Shown here in pieces: positions 1-7,409 of a DNA stretch of 15,310 nt. Position 1 is the first letter of the stretch, and the number at the start of each line of letters is the position of its first letter. Made by a program: the position numbers and the translations under genes. The notes beneath the pieces are model-generated. The model saw nothing but the letters and a program-made list of their open reading frames with translations, was not told the DNA's origin and made no database searches. Source of the stretch: Methanocella sp. (GTDB lineage: Archaea; Halobacteriota; Methanocellia; Methanocellales; Methanocellaceae); contig NZ_DATJPM010000045.1 in assembly GCF_035506375.1 (NCBI RefSeq), forward strand, positions 1 to 15,310, given 5' to 3'.

Positions 1-276
1 AAGTAGCCCGGTCAAGTCCCTCGAAAAGCGGATAAGCGACTCTAAAACTTTTTCAGCCTCAAAGCGAGGCGAAGCCGGCTTAAAGCCGCTCTAAGACGTT
101 TTAAATAATCCGGGAGTGTTGCATAATTAATTTCGGCATGCTCTGATGGTGTTTTATTTTTTACCTTTTTAAATTCTCTCCGATATATACTATTTTTGCG
201 TACGCTTTCGGTAGTTTTATTACCATTTATTATATAAATTTAAATTATAATATGGAATTGTTGAGGAGGGCATACT
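1..276. other. Upstream non-coding region with a degenerate repeat
   Basis: I see no convincing coding frame here. Bases about 47-110 hold short palindromes: a cctc/gagg hairpin at 57-69 and a self-complementary AAGCCGGCTT at 72-81. Their order (TTTCAGCC, then CTCTAAGAC, then an A+T-rich end) resembles the arm of the repeat at 7423-7485, so this may be a decayed copy. That match is loose and made by eye. From about 120 on the DNA is very A+T-rich and leads into the promoter of the next gene. Confidence 0.35.
231..239 (+). promoter_or_regulatory. TATA box of the exported repeat protein gene
   Basis: TATATAAAT lies 38-46 bases before the TTG start at 277. Archaeal transcription usually starts about 25 bases downstream of the box, which would be near 258-262. 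That leaves a short leader containing the GAGGAGGG ribosome site at 263-270. Confidence 0.5.
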
Positions 277-1230
277 TTGAGTCGAAGAATGATGAATATA
301 GCTATTGCTATATTAACTATCACCATTGCTTTAATGCTGTTTCAGGCTAATGCAAGCCTTGTCCCCGAGCCATTCGGATTTGGATGTAACTCTAATAATC
401 AAGCTTCGCAAGCAAATCCATACCCTGCTCCTACCCAAGAACAAAAGGAAGAAGCAATAAAAATAGCAGCCACGTCACCCGTATGTAAACAATATAATGC
501 GTATCCTGATGCAAGTTGGAGCGTCGGCTGGTCTGGTTTCCCGCCCGATGGGCACACGCTGGATGTATTTAAAGAGATTTCAACTAATTATTTTTTAACC
601 ATCTGGGTTGATTTGGACACCGGCAGCGTTGTAAAAACGGATTATAGTCAAGGATGGGGAGAATATGGAACCGACGCCTTAAAGAAAGGTGCTTCATCCA
701 TAACGCCTTTCCAATCAGGTTCGCTGACGAGCTTTCCGGCAAGCATGTCAATATCCCAACCTTTAAGCATGTTTTCATCCGGGCTGGCCGCTGGAAATTC
801 TAAGGCCGTTAATACCCCTCTAACAACCAGTACAAGTGCGTTAGGTAGTAACCTATTGGCAAATATGCTCTCGACGCCAATGGGTTCGAGTTCATGGACA
901 TCGGTATTTCCTGATGGCCCCAGCGCTAATTTTAGGGCAGCTACGAATGCTCCGGCCATCACTCAACAACAAAAGGACGAAGCGATGAAAATAGCCTCCA
1001 CGGCGGACTTTTATAGGACCTATTCGCAGTATCCGAACGATGGGTGGCAGGTTAAATGGAAGTCCCCCTACGATGGACATACTGTATTGGTAACAACGAA
1101 CGTAGGCAGCGCATTATCATCAGACCCGAACGCTCCTCGTGGCGAAGTGTCTATAACCGTTGACTTAAACACGGGCCATCCGGTCTCCGATGCATATCAT
1201 GATGACAAGACCGGCCTGACAACGATGTAA
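277..1230 (+). CDS. Exported protein with two PepSY-like modules
   Basis: The protein has 317 residues and no assigned function. The TTG start is chosen because GAGGAGGG ends 6 bases before it; an ATG at 289 is the alternative. Residues 1-27 form a signal peptide: Arg-Arg, a hydrophobic stretch, then cleavage probably after ANA. The mature part has two copies of one module, at about 48-120 and 225-305. Each runs Q-K-x-E-A-x-K-I-A, then Y-x-x-YP, W-x-V-x-W, P-x-DGHT and a last strand VDL-x-TG. The DL-x-TG ending and alpha-beta order resemble PepSY domains, but I would not assign that family firmly. The linker at about 140-220 is rich in Ser, Thr and Met. There are no membrane segments after the signal, so the product is probably released or surface-held. 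The gene is clearly A+T-richer than its neighbours, so transfer is possible. It converges on the NERD gene. Confidence 0.8.
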   Translation: MSRRMMNIAIAILTITIALMLFQANASLVPEPFGFGCNSNNQASQANPYPAPTQEQKEEAIKIAATSPVCKQYNAYPDASWSVGWSGFPPDGHTLDVFKEISTNYFLTIWVDLDTGSVVKTDYSQGWGEYGTDALKKGASSITPFQSGSLTSFPASMSISQPLSMFSSGLAAGNSKAVNTPLTTSTSALGSNLLANMLSTPMGSSSWTSVFPDGPSANFRAATNAPAITQQQKDEAMKIASTADFYRTYSQYPNDGWQVKWKSPYDGHTVLVTTNVGSALSSDPNAPRGEVSITVDLNTGHPVSDAYHDDKTGLTTM

Positions 1231-1238
1231 CGAATATT

Positions 1239-1270
1239 TAAAATAAAAGGACGGCGCCGAAGGCGCCGTC
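1239..1270 (-). terminator. Terminator of the NERD gene, overlapping its stop codon
   Basis: A perfect 9-bp stem, GACGGCGCC (1250-1258) with GGCGCCGTC (1262-1270), closes on a 3-base loop. On the minus strand it is followed by CTTTTATTTT, the usual pattern for intrinsic termination. The stem includes two bases of the TGA stop at 1271-1269. The plus side lacks a T tract, so it serves the exported protein gene less obviously. Confidence 0.7.
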
Positions 1271-2270
1271 ACACTGTCTCTCCGCCAGAGCTTTCCATGA
1301 GATCCAGCTCAACAACAGGCTCTTCCCCCTTGACGTCATCTTTTTCGGGGAGCTTGTCGTCGAACCGGATGTCCCTGTCCTGGAGGCATTCCACGACTCT
1401 CTTGACCTCCTCGTCCGACAGGATCTCCTGCCGGGCCTCGAGGTACGCGGGAAAGTCCTCGTACCGCAGGAACCGGACGAAGTCCTCCTTTCCTTTGATG
1501 GTGCTGTTGGTATAGAGCACGATGCTCATCACCCTTATTCGCGGGATGTCGCACGTGTATTTTAAGTATCTATACAGCAGGTAGGAGGCCCTCCGGGCCT
1601 GCTCTCCGGGGGTGGGCCGGTCTTCGCTCTTCCACTTCATGTTCCAGTTCTTGGTCTCGATGCAGTAGACGCCCTTACGGCTCACCACCACATGGTCAAC
1701 TCTGGCTGATTTCAGCATTTTTCCATCGAACTTATGGCCGAACTCGCGGGTAATGCGCACGTCGCTCAGCACGTAGTACTCGTCGCCGAGCCGCTCCAGC
1801 GTGTCCATGACGAGAAGCTCACCGTAATAGCCTTTCAGCTCGCTCCGGTATTCTCTCGTCAGCCGGTCAAGCACGTCCTTCTCACGGTAAAGGTAGAGCA
1901 GGTTGTTCTCGATGATCGCGTCCCGGTTCTTGTCCAGGTGGTCGATCCGCTTCAGGTACTCCCTGCTCTTCTTATTTTTATTGAAGAAGAGCAGCGAGTC
2001 GAGCAGCGCGCGCTTCCTCATGCCGCTCCTGAGCGTCCTCTTTTCCCTTTCAAGGAGGTGCTCCTGCCTCTCCCTTTCCAGCGCTATGACCTGGTCTATG
2101 GCATCGCGTCGTTCCATCACTTGCCGGATGGTGGTGCAGCTCCGCGACACGCCCATGTCGTGCAACTTGCGGATCAGGTCGTCGCCGGCCCCGCTGCTAC
2201 CGATCAAAGTTGCCATATTTATAGGAAAGATGGCTATTAGGGCATAAACATTATCATGTCCGGCAATCAT
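1269..2270 (-). CDS. NERD-domain (nuclease-related) protein
   Basis: This 333-residue protein has a charged, probably helical or coiled-coil region at about 50-145 and a NERD domain at about 146-260. The NERD domain shows the restriction-endonuclease-like residues in order: G150-E151, D192-H193 and E205-T-K207, with Gln224 further on. NERD proteins are thought to be nucleases or DNA-associated proteins, mostly uncharacterised, and this one has no helicase or kinase partner domain. The acidic tail at 305-333 is probably disordered. The start is uncertain. Met1 (2270) and Met19 (2216) both lack a ribosome site, and a TATA-like CTATAAATAT at 2224-2215 would put transcription below both. In that case Met39 (2156) may be the true start. 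The NERD domain is unaffected. The gene appears to be a single unit, ended by the hairpin at 1250-1270. Confidence 0.8.
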   Translation of the reverse strand: MIAGHDNVYALIAIFPINMATLIGSSGAGDDLIRKLHDMGVSRSCTTIRQVMERRDAIDQVIALERERQEHLLEREKRTLRSGMRKRALLDSLLFFNKNKKSREYLKRIDHLDKNRDAIIENNLLYLYREKDVLDRLTREYRSELKGYYGELLVMDTLERLGDEYYVLSDVRITREFGHKFDGKMLKSARVDHVVVSRKGVYCIETKNWNMKWKSEDRPTPGEQARRASYLLYRYLKYTCDIPRIRVMSIVLYTNSTIKGKEDFVRFLRYEDFPAYLEARQEILSDEEVKRVVECLQDRDIRFDDKLPEKDDVKGEEPVVELDLMESSGGETV

Positions 2271-2376
2271 ACAGTAGGGAGGCTGTTAGTCGGCCAGTCT
2301 GGCCTATTTTCGTGGGGCGGGTCGTCCTTTATCGGGCATCCATCGCACTGCTCAAGACATTTCAGAAAAAGGGAGG

Positions 2377-3567
2377 TCAGCGTTTAGCCGCGTCGTACTT
2401 TTTCCAGGCTTCGGCTTCCGCCTTCCTCATCACAGTCTTCAGGGGAAGGGCGAGTTCCCTTGCGACCTTCCGGGCGTCGTCGTACTCCGCAGAAACGTCC
2501 AGAACGGCGCCGTTCGTGTCCGTGGACACCTTGAACCGCATGTCGTAGACGTTGTCCTCGACTGTTACCGGCATGACGACGATGTCCCTTTTCGCGATGA
2601 AGCGGTGCTTCACCGGCATGACCCGCACGCCCAGCGAGCCGGTCTCCAGCATGATCTTCCGGGCGATGGCCGGGCCGTCCTCCGCCTTGACGATGGCTCT
2701 TATGATATGGCCGCTCCTCCCCTTTTTCATGGTGACGGGCACGATGCTCACGTCCATGGCGCCCGCCCCCATCAGATCCTCGATGAGTGCGCCCAGGACT
2801 TCTCCGGTCACGTCGTCCACGTTCGTCTCCAGAAGCTCCATACGGTCCACGATGAGGGCGTCGTCCACCTCGCATAGAGCGGCGCGCAGCACATCGGGCA
2901 TCGGGAGGCTCATCGCGCCGGCTCCGTAGCCTACGGCCAGGAGATAGCTATCGGGGTAGTAGCGGCTTGACTCCTTCACGTAGTAGGCCAGCGTCGCCGC
3001 CGCGCCCGGGGTGAGCAGCTCGCCGTCGAAAGGGCCGCCCTGGACGATGAGCTTCGCGCCTTCCAGGAGCCGCATCGTCTCGGGCCTCGGTATGGGCATC
3101 CTCTTATCACCCGAGCCGGCCTTCCCGCCGCCCATGGCGACCGGCGTGGAGTAGACCAGCGGCCGGCCCATTGCATCGTAGGCCGCGCAGATGCCCGTGA
3201 TCAGGGCCATGGTGTAGACATCCATGCGATAGCCCTTGCCATATAGGGATTCGACCGCGTCGAACATGGCCCGGACGATCTCCATGGCGTCCACCCGGAC
3301 GGGCTGGTTCTCGTGCATGATGTTCATCTTCTCAAGCGCCTCATCCCGGCCCATGGCCTTATGGCCCTTACGGGCAGCGGCCTTGTTGACGGCGACGGCC
3401 TTGGCGCTCATGCGCCCGTTCTGCCGGTCCTCCACGTCCAGGGGCGCGTCGCATATGCCTTCGACCGCGCTGCGCACCCTCCATTCATCCGCGCCGCAGG
3501 CGAGCATGGCGCCGAGGAGCATCTCTTCCGTGGCCCCGCAGAACGGGTCAAAGATCAAGCACTTCAC
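2377..3567 (-). CDS. Divergent LarC-like protein (DUF111 family)
   Basis: LarC inserts nickel into the pyridinium bis-thiocarboxylate cofactor of lactate racemase and related enzymes. I chose the GTG start at 3567 (396 residues) because GGTGA ends 4 bases before it and the product then begins MKCLIFDPF, like the family. A TTG at 3585 is also open. Family features are PIPRPE (about 158-163), ELLTPG (183-188), LETNVDDVTGEVLG (246-259) and MKKGRSGH (280-287). Several hallmarks are changed. The N-terminal G-x-SGDM reads GATEEM, the poly-His loop near residues 70-90 is absent, and the H-x-HE-x-GAVDSI segment is replaced by GYRMDVYTMALITG. A paralogue with an altered role is therefore possible. It stands alone, with its own TATA box at 3620-3611, and is divergent from the CDC48 gene. 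Confidence 0.82.
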   Translation of the reverse strand: MKCLIFDPFCGATEEMLLGAMLACGADEWRVRSAVEGICDAPLDVEDRQNGRMSAKAVAVNKAAARKGHKAMGRDEALEKMNIMHENQPVRVDAMEIVRAMFDAVESLYGKGYRMDVYTMALITGICAAYDAMGRPLVYSTPVAMGGGKAGSGDKRMPIPRPETMRLLEGAKLIVQGGPFDGELLTPGAAATLAYYVKESSRYYPDSYLLAVGYGAGAMSLPMPDVLRAALCEVDDALIVDRMELLETNVDDVTGEVLGALIEDLMGAGAMDVSIVPVTMKKGRSGHIIRAIVKAEDGPAIARKIMLETGSLGVRVMPVKHRFIAKRDIVVMPVTVEDNVYDMRFKVSTDTNGAVLDVSAEYDDARKVARELALPLKTVMRKAEAEAWKKYDAAKR

Positions 3568-3610
3568 TATTTCACCGGTCCTCAATACGATTTTAGTCTC
3601 TTTTTATTTT

Positions 3611-3620
3611 AATTTATAGT
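3611..3620 (-). promoter_or_regulatory. TATA box of the LarC-like gene
   Basis: On the minus strand ACTATAAATT (3620-3611) predicts transcription near 3588-3590. That gives a leader of about 20 bases to the GTG at 3567, with GGTGA inside it. The TTG at 3585 would be almost leaderless, which favours the GTG start. Confidence 0.5.
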
Positions 3621-3700
3621 GGGGTTTGGGGGCAAAGAGAAAATTTTTGTACATGCGGACCGATAAAGCTTCATGTTTGCCCGCTTCATATTATGTCGTG

Positions 3701-3709
3701 TATAAAAAA
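3701..3709 (+). promoter_or_regulatory. TATA box of the first CDC48 gene
   Basis: TATAAAAAA lies about 50 bases before the ATG at 3756. A start near 3727 would give a leader of about 28 bases carrying the GAGGAG ribosome site just before the ATG. Confidence 0.5.
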
Positions 3710-3755
3710 CGCATTCTGATAAGCGGACAGTTATCAAGTTCATAAGAGGAGTTGA

Positions 3756-6275
3756 ATGAAGGAATTATATCTTAAGGTAGCAAAGGCGCTGCCCAGCGAC
3801 TTCGGGAGGGGCATCGCGCGCATCGATCCCAACACGCTCCTGGAGTTGAAACTCTCTCCGGGCGACATCATCGAGATCGAGGGTAAGCGGGCCACCGTCG
3901 CCAAGGTCTGGCGCGCCGAAAAGCAGGACTGGGGCCAGGAGATGATCCGCATCGACGGCTTCACCCGGCAGAACGCCGACGTGGGCATCGGTGAACGGGT
4001 CAAGGTCAAGAAGTCCACGGTCAAGGACGCGGTGCATATCGTGCTCGCGCCCCCCGAGGGCACGGCCATCCAGTTCAGCGGCAACGCGGTCGAGATGATC
4101 AAGCACCAGCTTTTAAAGCGCCCCGTCATGCTGGGCGACGTGGTGCCGTTGATGAGCAGCATGCCGAACCCGTTCATGGGCCGGACGCTGTCCAACCAGG
4201 CGATACCGCTGATAGCGGTCAAAGTCGACCCCGCCGGCTCCGTGATAATCGGCGAGAACACCGAAATAGAGCTAAGAGACAAGCCCGTCCGGGGCTACGA
4301 GCAGGTCAAGACGACCGGAATATCCTATGAGGACATCGGCGGCCTCAAGGACGAAGTGCAGCGAGTAAGAGAAATGATCGAGCTGCCCATGAAGCACCCG
4401 GAGCTGTTCCAGCAGCTCGGTATCGAGCCCCCAAAGGGCGTGCTCCTGCACGGCCCTCCAGGTACCGGTAAAACGCTGCTGGCGAAGGCGGTCGCCAACG
4501 AGTGCGGAGCCGAGTTCTTCTCCATCGCCGGCCCGGAGATCATGTCCAAATACTATGGCGAGTCGGAGCAGAGGCTCCGCGAGATCTTCGAGAACGCCCG
4601 GGACAACGCGCCGTCCATCATATTCATCGATGAATTAGACTCGATCGCGCCCAGGCGTGAGGAGGTCACGGGCGAGGTCGAAAGAAGGGTCGTGGCGCAG
4701 CTGCTGACCATGATGGACGGCCTCGAGGAGCGGGGCCAGGTCGTGGTCATCGGCGCCACCAACAGGGTCGACGCCGTGGACCCGGCGCTACGCCGCGGCG
4801 GCCGGTTCGACCGGGAAATAGAGATCGGCGTGCCCGACGTGCACGACCGGCTCGAAATACTGCAGATCCACACCCGCGGCATGCCGCTGGAGAACGTGAA
4901 CCTGGAGAAGCTCGCCTCTATCACGCACGGCTTCGTGGGCGCGGACCTGTCAGGCCTGGCCAAGGAGGCCGCCATGAAGGCGCTGCGCAGGTATCTGCCC
5001 AACCTGGACCTGGAAAAGGAGGTCCCCAGGGAGTTCCTGGAAACGATGCGCGTCACCAACAACGACTTCGCGGAGGCCCTGAAGGAAGTCCAGCCCTCGG
5101 CCATGCGGGAGATATTCATCGAGCCCACGCACACGAAGTGGAGCGACGTGGGCGGCCTGGAGGAGGCCAAGCAGGAGATCATCGAGACCATCGAATGGCC
5201 CCTGAAGAACCCGAAGAAGTTCGCGGACATGGGCATCAGGCCTCCCAAGGGCATCGTGCTCTACGGCCCGCCGGGCACAGGTAAAACGCTATTGGCGAAG
5301 GCGGTCGCCAACGAGTCCGAGGCGAACTTCATCAGCATCCGCGGGCCGGAGCTGCTTTCCAAGTGGGTGGGAGAGTCCGAGAAGGCCGTCCGGGAGACGT
5401 TCCGCAAGGCGAGGCAGGTTGCCCCCGCCATCATCTTCTTCGATGAGCTGGACGCGCTGACGCCGGCCCGGAGCTCAAGCGAGGGCGGGCTTCAGAACGT
5501 GGAGCGGAGCATCGTCAATCAGCTCCTCACGGAGCTGGACGGCATGGTGGAGCTCGAGGGCTGCGTCGTCATCGGCGCCACCAACCGGCCGGACATCATC
5601 GACTCCGCGCTCCTCAGGCCCGGCCGGTTCGACCGGCTCGTCTACGTGGGCCCGCCGTCGGCCGACGGCCGGGCGAGCATCTTCAAGATCCACACCCATT
5701 ACAACACCCTCGAGGATAAGATGCTCAGGGACCTCCAGGGTAAGATAAAGCTCGACAGGAAGATCCACCTCGTGGAGCTCTTCGACCTTCTTAAGCCCTA
5801 CACGAACGTGCAGGTGCGGTCCATCTGCGCCGCGGCGGCCGAGGTCGCCGCAAAGGAGCCCGAAAACGGGCCGCTGACCATGAAGCACTTCAAGGAGGCC
5901 CTGACGATGGCCAGGGCCGATCCAGCGCTGCTCTCCAGGGAAAAGGGCGACGGCACGCCCGAGGACGGGCAGCCCTTCTACGAGGGCGTCATGCCCCTGT
6001 CCGTGGACGTGGACTTCCAGGAGCTGGCGGACCTGACGGAGAACTTCGTGGGCAGCGACATCGAGGCGGTCTGCCGCGAGGCGGCCATGCTGGCCCTGCG
6101 GGAGAGTTTCGAGGCGAAGACCGTGGAGATGCGGCACTTCCGCGAGGCCCTGAAAAAGGTGAAGCCCACCATGAACGACATGGTGAAGGGCTATTACCAG
6201 GGCATCCGGGATAACTTCAAGGGCGGCGTGTCCAAGGAGATCCAGAAGGTATTCGCGACGGACCAGTATGTATAA
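3756..6275 (+). CDS. CDC48/VAT-type AAA+ unfoldase with extra lid
   Basis: This cytoplasmic ring ATPase would unfold substrate proteins by threading them through its pore. The order is N-domain (about 1-180), D1 and D2. D1 has Walker A GPPGTGKT (233-240), Walker B with D292-E293, pore loop KYYGES (265-270) and sensor Asn336. D2 has Walker A at 504-511, D563-E564, pore loop KWVGES (536-541), sensor Asn610 and arginines in RPGRFDR (621-627). Both sites look intact. At 839 residues it is about 75-100 longer than usual. The extra part (about 648-747) lies between the end of the D2 core and the normal lid and contains a lid-like segment (682-716) resembling the true lid at 763-800. The last residues, Gln-Tyr-Val, give the penultimate Tyr of a proteasome-docking HbYX tail but lack the hydrophobic residue before it. 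The ATG start is preceded by GAGGAG. Confidence 0.95.
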   Translation: MKELYLKVAKALPSDFGRGIARIDPNTLLELKLSPGDIIEIEGKRATVAKVWRAEKQDWGQEMIRIDGFTRQNADVGIGERVKVKKSTVKDAVHIVLAPPEGTAIQFSGNAVEMIKHQLLKRPVMLGDVVPLMSSMPNPFMGRTLSNQAIPLIAVKVDPAGSVIIGENTEIELRDKPVRGYEQVKTTGISYEDIGGLKDEVQRVREMIELPMKHPELFQQLGIEPPKGVLLHGPPGTGKTLLAKAVANECGAEFFSIAGPEIMSKYYGESEQRLREIFENARDNAPSIIFIDELDSIAPRREEVTGEVERRVVAQLLTMMDGLEERGQVVVIGATNRVDAVDPALRRGGRFDREIEIGVPDVHDRLEILQIHTRGMPLENVNLEKLASITHGFVGADLSGLAKEAAMKALRRYLPNLDLEKEVPREFLETMRVTNNDFAEALKEVQPSAMREIFIEPTHTKWSDVGGLEEAKQEIIETIEWPLKNPKKFADMGIRPPKGIVLYGPPGTGKTLLAKAVANESEANFISIRGPELLSKWVGESEKAVRETFRKARQVAPAIIFFDELDALTPARSSSEGGLQNVERSIVNQLLTELDGMVELEGCVVIGATNRPDIIDSALLRPGRFDRLVYVGPPSADGRASIFKIHTHYNTLEDKMLRDLQGKIKLDRKIHLVELFDLLKPYTNVQVRSICAAAAEVAAKEPENGPLTMKHFKEALTMARADPALLSREKGDGTPEDGQPFYEGVMPLSVDVDFQELADLTENFVGSDIEAVCREAAMLALRESFEAKTVEMRHFREALKKVKPTMNDMVKGYYQGIRDNFKGGVSKEIQKVFATDQYV

Positions 6276-6296
6276 AAACGTACTGGCCTTTTTTTT
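6263..6296 (+). terminator. Terminator with the CDC48 stop codon in its loop
   Basis: CCAGTATG (6263-6270) pairs with CGTACTGG (6279-6286), 8 bp with one G-U pair, and is followed by CCTTTTTTTT. The TAA stop at 6273-6275 lies in the loop, and the left stem encodes the last residues Gln-Tyr-Val. The T run alone would suit archaeal termination. Confidence 0.65.
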
Positions 6297-6361
6297 CCTC
6301 CTAGGACGAGAAATTTTATTAAAGGGTACCGCGGTATAACTATTGATATTCCATTTATGGG

Positions 6362-6380
6362 CTACCCCTTGAAGGGGTAG
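6362..6380 (+). promoter_or_regulatory. Leader hairpin upstream of the PRC-barrel gene
   Basis: CTACCCC (6362-6368) pairs perfectly with GGGGTAG (6374-6380) around TTGAA; with A-T pairs inside it could close further. It ends 23 bases before the ATG at 6404. TATA-like elements at about 6313-6322 and 6334-6340 place the transcript start upstream of it or right at it, so it would sit in the leader or form the 5' end. It has no T tract and is not a terminator. Its function is unknown; mRNA protection or control of translation is possible. Confidence 0.45.
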
Positions 6381-6403
6381 GAGATGGATGAGAGGGATTT
6401 GCA

Positions 6404-6655
6404 ATGGTTAAAGTGATGGCAAAAAAGCTTTCCAACAAGAAGATCATGGGGACCGACGGGTCCGACATGGGCATTTTATACAACATAACCTGTGACATGA
6501 GGACGGGCGACCTGGTCGACTTAATGGTCCGCCCGGACATGACGCTCAACGTGGAGAACTACCGGACCGAGGACGGCTTCGTTCTCGTGCCATTCTCCGC
6601 CGTCAGGGCCGTCAAGGATTACATCGTCGTGGACAAGAAAGCGTCTACCACGTAG
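6404..6655 (+). CDS. Small PRC-barrel protein
   Basis: This 83-residue protein is one archaeal PRC-barrel domain. The small beta-barrel begins KKLSNKKIMGTDGSDMGIL, continues with the DLMVRPD strand and ends VLVPFSAVRAVKDYIVVD, typical of stand-alone PRC proteins in methanogens. Such domains act in protein or RNA binding. The haloarchaeal PRC proteins CdpB1 and CdpB2 work in cell division with SepF, and a similar adaptor role is possible here but unproven. The ATG at 6404 follows GAGAGGG by 8 bases. The ATG at 6416 (starting MAKKLS) matches relatives better at the N terminus and may be the true start. The DUF1614 gene begins 15 bases after its stop, so the two may share a transcript. Confidence 0.85.
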   Translation: MVKVMAKKLSNKKIMGTDGSDMGILYNITCDMRTGDLVDLMVRPDMTLNVENYRTEDGFVLVPFSAVRAVKDYIVVDKKASTT

Positions 6656-6670
6656 ATAAAAAACGCTGGC

Positions 6671-7384
6671 ATGAGATACTTTACTTTCCCACTGGCGCTA
6701 CCTTTTTTTATATTATTGTTACTTCTGCCGTTCATCCTGCTCGCTGTCATTGCGCTGGCCGGCCTGGCCGCCGCGGACGTCGTGGGAAGCGCGCTGGGGC
6801 TGTCGCCGCTGGCGGCGCTGGCCATCTACATGGCAATACTTCTGGGCGGCCTGATCAATATACCCGTATACGAGTTCAAGAGCCCCGGCGGCACGGAGCC
6901 ACCGATGATGCCCTACCCGGGCGCCCGTTATAAGATCCCCCAGTGGCAGGGCCACCGCACAGTGGTCTCCGTAAACGTGGGCGGCTGCATCATCCCCGTC
7001 GCCCTGAGCACCTATTTTGCGCTTCACCTCCCTCTTAAGGAGTTACTGATGACCACGCTCATCGTGACGTTGGGCGTGTATTACTTCGCCCGCCCCGTGC
7101 GGAGCGTCGGCATCACGGTGCCCACGTTCGTGCCGCCCTTCCTGTCCGTGGGCGCCTCGCTGGCAGCGCTCTCCATCGCAGGCAACGGCTTCGCGGACCT
7201 GGCCCGCATGACATTCGCCTCGGGCGTGTTCGGCACCCTCCTCGGCGCGGACATCCTGCACTTAGGCAGTATTCGCAGCATCGGCTCTGACTTCGTGAGC
7301 ATCGGCGGTGCTGGCACCTTCGACGGCATAATCGTCACGGGCGTCATCGGGACCATCATCGCCGCCATCCTCACGACCATCTGA
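6671..7384 (+). CDS. DUF1614 family membrane protein
   Basis: This 237-residue integral membrane protein has about seven hydrophobic segments: roughly 5-33, 46-66, 100-120, 124-141, 149-172, 180-198 and 217-237. Features recalled from DUF1614 proteins include INIPVY (62-67), VNVGGCIIPVALS (101-113), GITVPTFVPP (147-156), GTLLGADILHL (188-198) and the C-terminal VSIGGAGTFDGI (209-220). The family is widespread in methanogens and some bacteria, and I know of no proven function. The conserved polar residues inside membrane segments (Asn102, Asp194, Asp218) hint at transport or catalysis, but this is inference. No good ribosome site precedes the ATG, which lies 15 bases after the PRC-barrel gene; the pair probably share a transcript. 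It converges on the hsp20 operon across a palindrome-filled gap. Confidence 0.85.
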   Translation: MRYFTFPLALPFFILLLLLPFILLAVIALAGLAAADVVGSALGLSPLAALAIYMAILLGGLINIPVYEFKSPGGTEPPMMPYPGARYKIPQWQGHRTVVSVNVGGCIIPVALSTYFALHLPLKELLMTTLIVTLGVYYFARPVRSVGITVPTFVPPFLSVGASLAALSIAGNGFADLARMTFASGVFGTLLGADILHLGSIRSIGSDFVSIGGAGTFDGIIVTGVIGTIIAAILTTI

Positions 7385-7409
7385 TCAAGCCCCTCAAAGC
7401 CTATAAAGA

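Noticed and set aside
2292..2304. GGCCA/TGGCC hairpin between the LarC-like and NERD genes
   Set aside because: The stem is only 5 bp and has no clear T tract on the strand that would need it.
3756..6275. Proteasome-activating nucleotidase (PAN)
   Set aside because: PAN has a single ATPase domain of about 400 residues with a coiled coil; this protein has the CDC48 N-domain and two ATPase domains.
5475..6404. A 309-residue minus-strand open frame
   Set aside because: It is antisense to the D2 part of the first CDC48 gene and has shadow-frame composition.
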